NCBI GenBank assembly: GCA_000697335.1
Contig: JNEM01013592.1
Span: 1-22,407, forward strand
Source: Conidiobolus incongruus B7586
Taxonomy: Eukaryota > Entomophthoromycota > Entomophthoromycetes > Entomophthorales > Conidiobolaceae
Direction of reading: 5' to 3'
DNA: 22,407 bases
Below are positions 1 to 12,170 of the stretch, in pieces. The notes beneath the pieces were generated by a model. That model had not been told where the DNA came from. It did no database searches and saw nothing but the letters and a program-made list of their open reading frames with translations. Each line of letters begins with the position of its first letter. Position 1 is the stretch's first letter. The position numbers were made by a program, and so were the translations under genes.

Positions 1-1503
1 AATATTTAAATTTGATATTTTATAAATTAATTAAATTTTTCTGTAGAATTTTTCTTTCTTATAAGCTAGTTTTTTAATTACCTAAAACAATTATAATAAT
101 ATAGGTTATAATCTAAGGAATATATTAAATATAATAGTTCTTTTTAGATTTTTTTAATTAGAAAGTTTTTTATAACTTTAAATTTATATATTTTGTAATT
201 ATCTTGCAAAATAATAAGTTTTCTTAAACTATATTAAGAATACCAATTAGAAATAGTTTTATTTAGAAAAGAAATATAAAGTTTACTATTAATTGATTTT
301 CTTTTAAGAATTAAATAAAAATAATATATGTTATTATAATCTATTATAATAATTAATATTTATTTATCAATAAAGTATTTATTTAATAGAATTTGTAAAG
401 GGGGTTGATTTAGCTTAATTTAACATTTTGATTTATATTTTAGTAAAGGAATATACAAAAGAATTTAAGATTCATCAATTATAATAATTTATTATAAAAG
501 CCTTGGTTTCTAATTATATTTTAATAAATTTTATTTTATAATAGTTATTTTAACTTTTTTTTAAGTTTTAATTAAATTATAAAATATTTATTTTATATTT
601 TTATTAATTAATTTTAATTTAAACTTTAATATATATATATAATACTTAATGTGAATAATATTAAAATGCTTTGATAATTCTTTAATTAAAATAAAAAGAT
701 ACTTTTCAATATAATTTTTTATTTTATTAATAATTAGAAAAATATAAGTATAGTGGTAAAATACTAATTTAATATAAAGGAAAATTTAATATAAAAGTAA
801 TATGATATAAAATATAATATTATAATATAATTATAGTATGCAAATATAAACAAAGTTTAATTAAGCTTTAAATTAAAATAAATCACTAATATATTAAATT
901 TATAGTAAGTAGTATTAATATACTATAATATTAATAAAGTATAGTTTTAATCTTAGAAATAATATAAAAAATAAAAAATAATAAGAATTAGAAAAAAGAG
1001 GAATATAATTTATTAAATAATTTAATATTATTTAATTAATTAATTTAGTTATAAAAGTATAAATTAATTATATAATTTATAGATAATTGAATTATAAAGA
1101 AATATATATAAAGATTTAAAAGATGATTCTCTTAACAAAAAATAACAGTTAAAATTAGTTTTTTAAATTTTAATAGGTTTTGGGTAATTTTTTTCTTAGT
1201 CTTAAAGTAATTTACCTAGTGATAAATTATTGATTTAGATAATCCTTTATTACCAAAAGTTATTTGTAAATTTTAAATGATTTTAGAGGGTTTGTGGTTA
1301 AATTTTACTAATGCTAAAATAAAAAACTTTTGATGGTTAATATTTAGTTTAAGCATAATTAAATTAAACAATCAATTTTAAAAAATTATTTTTTAAATTA
1401 AAAAAATTATTATATTAATATATTTTTCTATTAATTTTATATATTTTTTATTATTTAAAATTAATAATAAGTTTGAAAAATCAAAAATTAAAAAATTTCT
1501 TAT
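1..1503 (-). mobile_element. mariner transposon copy A, decayed, 3' end outside window
   Basis: Read on the minus strand, this stretch aligns along its whole length with copy B (7702-8976) and copy C (20857-22126). For example, bases 60-115 match 7916-7970, and bases 390-480 match the reverse complement of about 21490-21580 in copy C. The element's 5' end lies at about 1503, where the terminal repeat and the motif corresponding to ATGGG read backwards. Roughly 150 bp of the 3' end lie beyond base 1. A ~394-bp insert at 743-1136 splits it. Its bases are shifted further toward A/T than those of copy C and no long reading frame remains, so it looks old and dead. The TA expected beside the 5' end is no longer clear. 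Confidence 0.85.
743..1136. mobile_element. ~394-bp insert in mariner copy A, possible tRNA-derived SINE
   Basis: Copies B and C lack this segment, and copy A is continuous with them on both sides, so it is a later insertion. It is bordered by short A runs (738-742 and 1137-1142) that could be a target duplication or an A tail. Near its left end, at about 746-768, AGTA and TACT can pair as a 4-bp stem around an 11-nt loop containing GTGG. AAGTATAGTGG there resembles the tRNA gene A box (consensus TRGYNNARYGG) at all but the first position. A B-box candidate further right is very weak. No terminal inverted repeats were seen. A degraded SINE is the best guess; a MITE or a small unrelated element is possible. 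Confidence 0.4.
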
Positions 1504-2319
1504 TTTTTTAATTCTATGGTAATACTATTTTTAATATAATTTATAAAAACCTTTTGATTGTTTAGTATATTTCATAAATATATAGATATTCTGATGTCTC
1601 AAATTAATTTAGATTTTTTAGCCAAAAAATTAAAATTTTTTTAATTTATTGTCACAAAAACTTTTTTATCAATGGAGAATATATATTTATGAAATTTATA
1701 AATATAACACTAAATTTTTTACTAAAATTAAAATATTTTATAAAATATGTAGGCAGATTATATTTCTGAAAAATTATTGTTTATTTTTTAAAATAAGCAA
1801 CTTTATAAATTAACTTGACAATGAATGAATATAAGTTAAAATGACAAAATAAAATATATAATATTTTCAAGTGACAATTTCTGGTTAGAATTTGCTATAT
1901 ATTATCATAGGTTCAAAATATAAATTGACAATTATCAAATAAAAACCATGTCACTAATAAATTGATGTGAATCCCAGACTTAAATCAGAATTACAAATCC
2001 AAAACATATCAAGTAAAAAACTTAATTTGTATTGACAGCTTAATGAATTTCAAAATCAAATATCTAGAATATTCGTAAAATACAGTCACTTGAGAGTTTA
2101 TAGTTGAGGTTTATCCAATCAACAAGGGTCAAGTATTTATGACAAATGAAAACATATTAAACTAAAGGTTCTATCAAAGTGAATAAAGAGTCCCAAATGA
2201 GTATGATTGATGTAATTATTACAATATATTGATGTTTGATTTATTTTAATTACTATAAATATCAATGACATCTAGAAATTTGATCGTTATTGAATTAAAA
2301 ATATAATCAATAAAATCAA
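1504..2319. other. AT-rich spacer, 5' flank of first MAPEG gene
   Basis: No gene or recognisable repeat was seen here. Sequence complexity rises from about 1850 toward the gene at 2320, as expected for a promoter-bearing flank. Confidence 0.6.
2254..2261 (+). promoter_or_regulatory. candidate TATA box of first MAPEG gene
   Basis: TATAAATA lies 66 bp before the chosen ATG at 2320. The same octamer precedes the kinase gene, and a TATATAAG sits at the same distance before the second MAPEG gene. In DNA this AT-rich the motif alone is weak; the shared spacing adds some support. Confidence 0.4.
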
Positions 2320-2975
2320 ATGACTTTAACTGTTTCTAAAGACTTTGGCTACGTAAAAAATAAAATAACCATTAATCTATTCAACTAGATTTTAATACAA
2401 TAAATAGGTCCTCCTTTGCTCTGTTGCTATTGCTGTTCAATGCTTCCTTAGTGCTTTCCCCGTCAGTAAGTTGAGAAAACAACTCAACGTTCCCTATCCC
2501 GATACTGGTAGTGGTCGTCACGCTGCCAAGTTGACGTAAGTGAATAAATCTATTCAAGTCATTACAAGTAATTTACATTGAATTTAGTGATGAACAATGG
2601 ACTCAATTCAACAACGCCCAACGTGTTCACCACAATTATGTAAGTGATCTCTTATCTCAAAAATACTTTATCTAATATCAATATATAGGTTGAACAACAC
2701 TCCTTGACCCAAGTTTTATTGATCGTTGGTGGTCTCTTCCATCCTATTGGTTCCTCTATCAGCGCTGTTGTCTATATGGTAATATTTTAATCATATATGT
2801 CTATTATTATATTAATAATATTAATAATTAGATTGGTCGTCAAATCTATGCTAATGGATACTTGCAGAAGGGGCCAGAAGGTCGTTTATATGGTGCTCTT
2901 GCCCTCGATGGTGCTTTAGTCGCTATGTTGGGCTTCTCTATCCACGGTAGCTTGAAATATATTGGATGGATTTAA
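2320..2975 (+). CDS. MAPEG family protein, microsomal glutathione S-transferase 3-like (paralog 1)
   Basis: This is a five-exon gene: 2320-2352, 2408-2535, 2588-2639, 2689-2778 and 2832-2975. The introns are 55, 52, 49 and 53 bp, all GT-AG. The 148-residue product matches MGST3-type MAPEG proteins, which are small four-helix membrane enzymes of the ER or outer mitochondrial membrane that conjugate glutathione or reduce lipid hydroperoxides. The N-terminal KDFGYVLL parallels the KEYGFVLL start of animal MGST3. Other landmarks are LRKQLNVPYPD (33-43), the NAQRVHHNYVEQ core (63-74, with the family Asn70/Glu73 pair), GLFHPIG (86-92) and GRQIYANGY (103-111). Hydrophobic segments lie at about 10-29, 75-100 and 121-140. 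Exon 1 was chosen because its 33-nt length, phase and MSxxF/MTxxF-type start match the paralog at 4716. Codons often end in C or G (GTC, CTC, GGT, AAG), suggesting strong expression. The intron-exon joins are inferred by eye from frame and homology. Confidence 0.9.
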
Positions 2976-3600
2976 ATTGATTTGCATTTAACTTGCTCTA
3001 ATTCATTTTTATTTAACATAAAATATTTCAAGTAGATAATCTTAATATTATAACTATTGGTTGTGAAATGATTTGAATTTTTTTGATCTTAGATTCATTA
3101 ATATTCAATATCTAACCAACTTAATTAAATTTATTTGAAAAATTTGTCAGTGATAATATATAATATTTTGAATTATTTATCGCTATAGATATAGTGTATT
3201 GATTTAAATATTATATATTTATATCTATAACCTTTAGGACCTTAACATTATTTTAAGGTTATATAATAAGTGATAATTTAATAATTTCGTTAGCAAAATA
3301 ACCAAAATAAAAATTTTTATATTATGATATAATATGTTATATAGAAATAAAAATATTAAGCATTCCTTGGTATATTATAACTAACTATAAATGACAAGTT
3401 TAATATTCTTAGAATTTAGAGTACATATTCAATGTGTTTTGCATATTTTCTAGCGAAATTGACCTGAATCAAAATTATCCTCAAACATAAAATATAATCA
3501 AAGTAAAAATCTCAATTATTTGCTTCAAATTAATAACTTTATCGAATAAAACTTTAAAAGTATTCAAATATTAATATAAATCAATATAGTTAAATAATAG
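2976..3600. other. AT-rich spacer after first MAPEG gene
   Basis: This stretch holds the 3' flank of paralog 1. No canonical AATAAA was seen near the stop. No gene, RNA gene or transposon end was recognised. Confidence 0.6.
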
Positions 3601-4141
3601 TGGTTATTTATCATTGCTGCATGCTCGGCAATGCTTGCCAGGTCATGTTAGCCAAATCACTGATCCTAAAGGTGGGTAGCACATCCAAGTCAAGTCAGAC
3701 GAGCTGAGGCACATACATGACTAGCTGGGTAGCGAGCATGGTGCGCAGTGTTGGAAAATAAGTTACCGTAAGTGGATCGACGATGATTAATTGGTCTGAA
3801 TACATCCTGACCAAATAATACAAATAAAATTGATAGAATAACTTTGAAATAAATAAGTTTTTAACAATGATTTTTATTGAATTCTAAAGTATCATAGCTG
3901 GTGACCCGAGCGTTGGATGACCCTTCTACCAAAACTCTTTAATTATTCTTCCTTTCGTGTTTGCGATAGCTTATGCTCTTATATTGAGATTTATAGGCTC
4001 ACCTATACAGCCATCTTCACTGGTCGCATAATGCCTGTCTCAAGAAGAGCAGGATTCCCAATGCGCCTCGTCAACTGGTTTTGGCAAGGGATTCTCGTCA
4101 ACCTGAGGCAGTTCGACGGGTTACCAAATCCACAATCTTGA
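3601..4141 (+). mobile_element. GC-richer island, probable Ty1/copia-type LTR retrotransposon fossil (broken)
   Basis: About 540 bp here have far higher GC than everything around them. A segment beginning TGTTGGAAAATAAG at 3749 and running to about 3887 has the look of a short copia LTR. It is followed directly by a motif (about 3887-3899) resembling the initiator-Met tRNA primer-binding site used by copia elements, and then by a leader-like stretch with GTGACCC (3900-3906). Bases 3601-3748 and 3907-4141 are equally GC-rich but not identified. The 74-codon open frame at 3917-4141 matches no family I know. No second LTR and no gag or pol domain is visible, so the element is broken and only an end remains. 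An unrelated repeat or a young insertion is possible. Confidence 0.38.
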
Positions 4142-4715
4142 TCTTTATAATTAAAAGTATCAAATATTAGATTATTTTACTTCGAAACATAAACTAATAT
4201 CATTTTTTGTATATTTGTTTTTTGTTATGATTGGAATTTTAATTAACCATATCATAGTTTCGAAAATAATCAACAATTTTATTAAAATTGATTGGATTAA
4301 TCTTTCAAACTAATTTTGTTATTAGAGCCTGAAGTTTAAAAGTTGAAAAACTGCCCAATTTAAGAATAGATGAAAAATATGATATATCCCTTTAATTATA
4401 TGAGAAATTCTTGTGACAAATATTAACAGACTAATTATTAAAACTAATTGAATCATTAACTTGAGATGTGCTAATATGACTTAATACTTTTTTTACAGTC
4501 CAATCAATTCTAATTAACAAATTAAAACCTAATTGTTATATGCACCCCTAACAATTTGTAGGTAAATTAAATACTCAAAAAGGTAAAACCGTAATTACAT
4601 AAACTGGGATTGATCAAAATACAGACAAGAATCAGTACCATAAAATAGATATATAAGTACCTCGAAACTCGTAATAAACGATTAATCTATCTTTTATTAA
4701 ATACAATATTTGATA
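4142..4715. other. AT-rich 5' flank of second MAPEG gene
   Basis: No gene or recognised repeat was seen. A candidate TATA box at 4650-4657 is listed separately. Confidence 0.55.
4650..4657 (+). promoter_or_regulatory. candidate TATA box of second MAPEG gene
   Basis: TATATAAG lies 66 bp upstream of the ATG at 4716, the same distance as the TATA candidate of the tandem paralog. The motif is common by chance in this DNA. Confidence 0.35.
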
Positions 4716-5383
4716 ATGTCTGTCAAATTACCTAAAGAATTTGGATTTGTAATAATAATATGTAATCATTCATTAATTATAAACTGAACTTGTAATTAGG
4801 TGGTCCTTACCTCAGCAGGTATAGTCCTTCAGTGCTTTGCCAGCGCCTATACCGTTTTAAAGTTGAGAAAACAATTCAATGTCCCTTATCCAGATACTGG
4901 TAGTGGTCGTTATTCTGATAGATTAACGTAAGTCGCCTTTCTTACAATTCTATATTACAATCAAAATTGAGATTTATTATTTAGTGACCATCAATGGGAG
5001 CAATTTAACAATGCCCAAAGAGTTCATCATAACTATGTAAACTATAGTTATTAATATTATAGTATCGATTATCATTAACACTCCTCTGGTAGGTTGAACA
5101 ACATTCCTGCACTCAAGCATTGCTGTTGACAGCTGGATTATTCCATCCTATTGGAGCATCGGTCAGCGGAGTAGTATATATGGTAAGGATATATTATATA
5201 TTAATGTTATCCCCAGTTGTTCTTATAAGTATTTTATAGATCAGTCGCTGTATTTATAATCACTTTTACTTAAGATACGGTCCGGAAAAACGTATATATG
5301 GTGTTGTACCAATTGATTTGTCATTAGTATCAATGTTTGGAATGGCAGTCCATGGTGGATTGAAATTATTAGAATGGATTTAA
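4716..5383 (+). CDS. MAPEG family protein, microsomal glutathione S-transferase 3-like (paralog 2)
   Basis: Five exons: 4716-4748, 4800-4927, 4985-5036, 5093-5182 and 5240-5383, separated by GT-AG introns of 51, 57, 56 and 57 bp. Exon lengths (33, 128, 52, 90, 144 nt) and phases are identical to the gene at 2320, so the two arose by tandem duplication. The 148-residue product is about 62% identical to paralog 1. The start, MSVKLPKEFGFVVLTSAG, is strikingly like animal MGST3. The core is unchanged (NAQRVHHNYVEQ at 63-74, GLFHPIG at 86-92), while residues 103-111 read SRCIYNHFY and so keep Arg104, Tyr107 and Tyr111 but lose Gly103 and Gly110. Four membrane helices are expected. Codons are more AT-ending than in paralog 1, hinting at weaker expression or relaxed selection, but the frame is fully open. 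Function is inferred from family membership. Confidence 0.9.
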
Positions 5384-5419
5384 ACAGTTTTTTGTTTTCT
5401 AAATTTTTAGTACTATCTC

Positions 5420-5425
5420 AATAAA
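5420..5425 (+). terminator. candidate polyadenylation signal AATAAA
   Basis: AATAAA occurs 37 bp after the stop codon of the second MAPEG gene, a sensible place for a 3'-end signal. The hexamer is frequent by chance in this AT-rich DNA. Confidence 0.35.
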
Positions 5426-7701
5426 CATATTTATATGAAATTCATAATATTATATTATATATGTATTTAATATTGATTTTCGAATTTTTTCAATCAATTA
5501 GATTTAAAATTTATTTAATAACATTTAAATACTATGATATTAAATATTATATAATACTATCAAAACAACATTATCTTTATTGTTTATTATGAAAGTATCA
5601 AGATAATCCATTGAAAAACTTAAACTGTTTTAACAAACCTATTATTCATATAAACTAATATAAATGGTAATGTAGCAAGTTATATATACTGTACAAATAT
5701 GAATAGCTATCAATTGTGTTAATTTAAGTGATATTAAATAAATAGTCAATACATAAATTATACATAGTCTGATATAGGGATATATTTATTTAAGTTAGAT
5801 AGTTGAGACCCTGGATCATTCATAAGCAGAATGTTTTTCATTCTTAAACAAACGTAATCAATGATATCCTAATATATCCGTACTAATAGATATTATTTTC
5901 CAAATAAAAATATAATGGCAGTATTCTATATTTTCTTGATATTGATATTATTAATAAATTATAGAAGTAGATATAATACGTATTTTTAAAAATTTTTAAT
6001 CTAGAACATAAATTACTTTCTCTGTTTCAGGAATATTTTACAAGTTAAATATTTACATTTCTAATTTTTATTTAAATATTTAATTAGGATTTGATACAGA
6101 ATACTATTCAAGTTATTTGAATTAACATAAAAAACAATATATAATTAATATTCGATATATATATTTGTATCATATAGATTAAGTTTCTGTTTTCAGAATA
6201 GCTTTATTTAATTGTGTAATCGTACCAAAACATATGTAATATTTTAATTTAATAATCTTTGTTCGAATCTATAAATATTAGTTATAAAATATGGGATTTA
6301 GATCATGCACTTTAATTGCATTACAATTAATTGCTCCATGAACTAGAAATAATGTTCAAGAATTGGTAGATGATCTATAAGTTAAATATTAAATTTTTTC
6401 ATCATCAGTCATCACAAACAGAATAAATATACATATAACATTATTTTTCTAGTTCTATTAAATCAATTTATGTTTCTTATAATATCATAATATTTAACTT
6501 TTTTAATTCCCAGGAAATTTATCTTTAATTTATATTAATTGAATGATAAATAAATATTTAATAAATATTTTATTTGCATTCATATATTTAAAAAATTTAT
6601 TAATTGATAATTTTATGATAAATTATTACTTATGATAATAACTCAATATTTTTTTATTATATTATTTTATAAGTATTTTTAATTTATTACTTTAAATAAT
6701 ATATGTCACTAATATTATTAGATAAAATAATTTTAATAATTTTATTGAATATCTGAATTAACAAATAAGTACTTATAGTGTTGAATTTTAAATTTACAAT
6801 TGTTAATTAAATATTATAAATAACTTGGAAAATATTTATATTAAAACGATTGGCCAAATATATTATTATTATTATTATTATTTGAGAAACTAGGAAATAA
6901 TGAGTATAATTCCTAATGGGCATTGTAATTAATAATATTATAATGTTGTATTTTCAAAGTTGAATATATATTAAATAGGCTTATGTAAATATACTAAATA
7001 TATTACAGTTCAAAAAGCACAATAAGATATATAAACGACTTATAGTGAACACTTAAAATTATGGCCTTTTGAATTAAATGATGAGACTAAAAATTTATAA
7101 TGTCAATTGTGATACCAAATATTATTCAAATATCATGTTGTCAGACCAATATATTTTACTTTTCTAAATAATTTAATATTTTATGAAAATTTTCAATGAT
7201 TTTACTTAACTTTTATTTTTTTAATTGAAATTCATTAATTCTGAATATTAAATTTTCAAAATAAAATATTTGATGTTTTCATAATAGAAATTAAATAATA
7301 GCACATTTATTAGTCATGATATAGGTATAGATAACTTGATATTCACTGTATGAAACTATTATAAGAACATTACTAATAGTAAGATATATATCTTTATAAT
7401 ATCACAAGTTTTTACCATAGATATTAAGATAAAATATTCAAAGATCTAATAAAATAATTTGTGCTTGATTTAGAGATATTAAAATTAATTAAAATTTTTA
7501 AATTTTATGATTTATATAAATATTCTCAAAACTTTGAGTAATATATATGAAAAGTTTAATATAAAAAACTTTAATTAATATAATTATATATAAAATATTT
7601 CCAAAGAAAAAATATCTAAATATCATAGCATTAAAAGGTGTACATTATTTTTTTGGCTTGTTAAGTGAAAATCAATCAAATATTACTTTGTATTTTAAAT
7701 A
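5426..7701. other. AT-rich intergenic stretch
   Basis: No reading frame, RNA gene or transposon end was recognised across this 2.3 kb. A short TAT microsatellite occurs at 6861-6882. GTTCGAATC at about 6261 resembles a tRNA B box, but no A box or cloverleaf accompanies it. Confidence 0.55.
6861..6882. repeat. (TAT)n microsatellite
   Basis: About seven uninterrupted trinucleotide units of TAT are visible directly. Confidence 0.9.
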
Positions 7702-8976
7702 ATGGAAATTTTTAGTGATTAAAAAAATAAACATTTTGATATATAATATATAAAAATAAAGATATAATATATATTTAATAATTTCTTTTATTATTAATAA
7801 CTTTTTGTTATATTTTTGACAAACTTTTAGCACTTAAAAAACAATTTTTTTTATTAAAGACTAAAATTTGATGTTTTACAAACTAATTAAATTTTTTTAT
7901 AGAAATTTTCTTTTTTATAAGCTAGTTTTTTAATTCCTTAAAGCAATTATAGTTACACAGGTTATAATCTAAAGAATATATTAGATATGGTAGTTTTTTT
8001 TTAGTTATTTTTAATTAGTAATTTTTTTAAAGCTTTAAATTAATTTATTTTATAATTATTATACAAAATAATAAGTTTCTTTAAATTATATTAAGAATAT
8101 CAATTAAAAATATTTTTATTTAAAAAAACAATATAAAGCTCATTATTAATTTATTTTCTTTTACAAACTAAATAAAAGTAGCATATATTATTATAATCTA
8201 TTATGATAATTAATATTTATTTATTAATAAAATATTTATTTGAAGGGCTTTATAAAAAAAGTTAATTTAACTGAATTTAACATTTTAATTTATATTTTAG
8301 TAAAAGATTATATATAAAGATTTAAAGTTCATCAATTATAATTATTTATAATAAAAGTTTAAATTACTAATAATATTTTAATAAGTTTTAATTAACAATA
8401 TTTACTCTAATTTTTTTAAGCTTTAGTTAAATTATAAAGTATTTATTTTATATTTTTATTTATTAATTTGAGTTTAAACTTTAATATATATAAAATACTT
8501 ATAAAACTAATATTAAAATATTTAGATAATTCTTTAACTTAAATAAAAAATTGTTTTTTAAAATATTTTTTCATTTTATTAATAATTAAAAAAATAATAG
8601 TTAAAGTTAATTTTTTAAATTTCAACAGGTTTTAAATAGCTTTACTCTTAACTTTAAAGTAGTTTACTTAATGATAAATAGTTGATTTAAATAATATTTC
8701 ATTATTAAAAGTTGCTTATAAATTTTAAATCATTTTAAATAGTTTATAGTTAAGTTTTACTAATACTAAAATAAAAGACTTTTAATAATTATTATTTAGT
8801 ATAAGCATAATTAAAATAAACAATCAATTTTAAAAAGTTAATCTTTTAATTAAAAAAAATAATATATATATATATATATAATTTAAGAATATATAATCTT
8901 TTATTTGTTTTATATATATTTATTCATTTAAAACTAATAATATATTTGAAAAATCAAAAATTAAAAAATTTCCTAT
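7702..8976 (-). mobile_element. mariner transposon copy B, full length but decayed
   Basis: This ~1275-bp element is the reverse-oriented relative of copy C (20857-22126). Its left edge (7702, ATGGAAATTTTTAGTG) matches the reverse complement of copy C's 3' end, and its right edge (8971-8976, TCCTAT) matches the reverse complement of copy C's 5' end. Both edges abut TA (7700-7701 and 8977-8978), the mariner target duplication. The interior aligns throughout; bases 7850-7925, for instance, correspond to about 21900-21975. It carries a TA dinucleotide run (8862-8880) at the place where copy C also has one. The transposase region has lost its open frame and is strongly shifted to A/T, so it is older or more heavily mutated than copy C. 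Confidence 0.88.
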
Positions 8977-11900
8977 TATTTTAAATTAATTTAAATTTTA
9001 TTCTCATAATTTTGGTTATTTTATAATAATTGTGAGTTTTAAAATATATATATAGAATCTGAATATAAAAAATATTTCAATATCTAATTATATTATTAAT
9101 TGATACTATGGATATCTTTTAATATAAATAATAACTGTAACTTAAAAGTGAAAATTAATATACAAATATTAGTTAAATATTATACCTAAATATAGTTATC
9201 TTTGCTTAATTTAAAATTATTGATTTTAATTAATATTAATTAAATTTTCAACTCTAAATTGAATAATTATTTAAATTGATTCAAATGTATAAAATCAGAT
9301 ATATTTAATAAATCAAGCAATAATATTAATTTTTCATTATATAGTTTTTAACTTATGGAAATTTTATTATAAGGATTAAAATGATTAACAATATAATCAT
9401 AGCAACATAGATTTTAGTGCTGATAATAATGACATGAAAAGCTTTATTTTGAATGATACAGCAAATTACCAATCTTGTTCATTTAGTTTGGAGTAAATGA
9501 TAATTATTTGAAATATATTTCAAATTGAGAAAAAATTGATTTTTACGTAATTTGCAATTATGAATTAGGAAATGATATCAGAAAAAGCTTTATACCTTTA
9601 AGTTTGTAATAATATTATATATAATATAAAGCTTTATAATAAAAAAATCCAAATTGTCATACATTTTCATATTTCAATTTTTTTTTTGAAAATTATTGTA
9701 ATCTGAGTAAAAAAAGTATAAATAACTATCAATAAAAGTAAAGTTGTAAATAGTATAATAATATCTTCATTATACAATGCTATATATATTAATTTGATAA
9801 AATAATGGTTGTTGAATATGAACCAATTGTTAATAAAATTCTCCTCTCATTTGTAAACATGATAATGGGTTTAAGCGAGTTAATTATTGATCTTTTGAAG
9901 TTTGAATAATCAAAATATAATTATTTATATTTACATTTAATCTATTAATATTTTATTGAGCTTTAGCAATAATTCATTAAATCATTCTTAGTGTCAACTA
10001 ATTCCAAGAGAGTATAAGTTTATATTGATCCAAGATTAATATTGATTTGAATTTCGAAATATTTTAACAAAAAATATGACTATTGGAAGTATAACTAAAA
10101 TCACTATATAATATTGAGCTAATACGACTAATAGTTACAACTTGTAAGTTTTTACTGAGGAAAATAAATAGGTTTTGTAACTAGTATTTCGGATTGTTTT
10201 AATTTAAACTTAATTTGAATTAAGTTAATTACAAATCTTACTTGATAAATTAGTCAATTAGTCAATTAGTTAATTATTAATATATTCAATATAATTATTA
10301 CTTTCTATAAATTAAAAAGTATTTATCTAAACCATAGTAGTATCCAAAGTCATTAAGTATTTGATTATTTTTTAACTGAATCAAGACACGAAATATTTAT
10401 TAATTAGCAAATAGTTTGCATCAAATTAGAATTAATAAAACACACTAATCCATTTTCACTAATCAATCATCACTAATACTTACAATGAGAATATTATTTT
10501 TTGTATAAGATTAAAGCTTATTTTCGATATTATGAAAATTTATATCAATATGAGAATATGACATCACCTGTGGAAAAAATTATTCATTTTTTTAGAGTTT
10601 TTGAAATTAAAAATTTTTTTAATATGAATCATTTATTTTATAAAATTTTAGATAAAATATAAACTAATAATATAGTTATTTAAGTTGAAAAAAATATGAT
10701 CTATTATGTACCAAAATGGACCAATTAAAATTTTTCTTTCACAAAAAACAATAAATTTATTTTTATAAAGTCAACAATTATGAGAAAATGAATAGTAAGA
10801 AATTACTGTATACAATATCATGACGTTTCACCAAAGCATTTTTTCATTATTAAAAATTAAACTCCAATCATTATATTAAATCATAATAAATTTATTTTCA
10901 ACCAATAAAACCTTTAAATATCATTATATTGAATATGGTTAGATAATTCGATATAATGGCTAATTAATAATGTGTCAATTGTTTAATTATAACAATTGTA
11001 AACAATGATTAATTATATATTAAAATTTTCTTAATATAATTTTTTTTGTAATTTCGTAAAGTGAATTTCAATAAAAGGAATATCATATGAATATCAATTG
11101 AGCAACACTTTATTCAACTATTAATAGCATTATTTTTCAAAATCATTAAAATTTTAATTAATCTTTAATATCATCATTAATGTTGATAATTAATTAGCTG
11201 CATCATAGTGTTTTGTTTATAAAGCCACTATGAATTTTGATAAGTTGGGTAACATAAACAAAATTCCAAGACTTTTTAAAATTATTAATACGAACTAACA
11301 GTTACTTTTTTTCATATAAATTCAAAATTTTCTTTTAATAACAAAATCATTAAGCACTTAATAATTAACACAACTTAGCTTTTTTGTTTAGGAGTCAATT
11401 AATTAAAATCATACTTGAATTAATTAAAAGTTAGTTATTATTCTATTCAAAGGATGGTCTAAAATACAAGATATTATAACATTAGAATAATAGCCAAGTA
11501 TGAAGAATATAACCATAAGTATGTAATATATATTTAATTCATTATAAATTTAATGGTTATCTTTGAAACCTTAAATATGATTAAATTAAAATAGAGTATT
11601 AATATGATGTTTCTAATGATCACTTTGACTTGGATTGAGCCGAACAATTATCACTAGAGTGATATAACCTTGATATTGATAGAATAGGAAAGATGGTTCT
11701 ACCAGTATCGAAAATCAATCAAATGAGAGTGAATGATCTAAATTAATTGATATTGAATGGATTCAATGGGATAATGGTGTTGAGATGGAAATATTGCTAG
11801 GACTTCATGTGAGAAATCAGCTCACCATTCAGTCAGATCAATCATATCAAGTGAATTAGTCATATTTTAATAGGTATCCATTGTTTAATTTAATCCAATC

Positions 11901-12038
11901 AATCAAATGTGTGAATTATATAATATGAGTGATATTAATTAACTTTGGAAAAATTGAGGTAATTGAGAATGAATTGAAAATAATGATGAAATTAATAAAA
12001 GGGAAATATGAAGGGATATAATGCAATAAACAATGATT
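8977..12038. other. AT-rich intergenic stretch
   Basis: No gene was recognised in these 3.1 kb. An 8-bp unit, TAGTCAAT, is repeated about three times at 10251-10274. From about 11600 to 11860 the sequence is less AT-rich and more complex, with a palindrome at 11649-11664 (TATCACT, AG, AGTGATA) and a GTGAG/CTCAC hairpin near 11808-11824. It could be the relic of a gene or a regulatory region, but no open frame of useful length supports a call. Confidence 0.5.
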
Positions 12039-12044
12039 TTTATT
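12039..12044 (-). terminator. candidate polyadenylation signal of the kinase gene
   Basis: TTTATT on the plus strand reads AATAAA on the kinase strand, about 127 nt beyond its stop codon. The position is plausible, but the hexamer is common here by chance. Confidence 0.3.
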
Positions 12045-12170
12045 ATTAATTAGTAATGGAAGTATGAAGCTAAACTGCGCTGCAGTTATTTCGAAAATTT
12101 TTAATATACAATGATTGACCCTAATATGATTTCATTAATAAATATTTTTTTAATTTGCTCCTTAAACTGA

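Noticed and set aside
6255-6275. tRNA-like B box GTTCGAATC
   Set aside because: No A box at the right distance and no cloverleaf pairing could be found.
10207-10226. Inverted repeat AACTTAATT / AATTAAGTT
   Set aside because: Nine-base AT-rich arms are expected several times by chance in a window of this composition.
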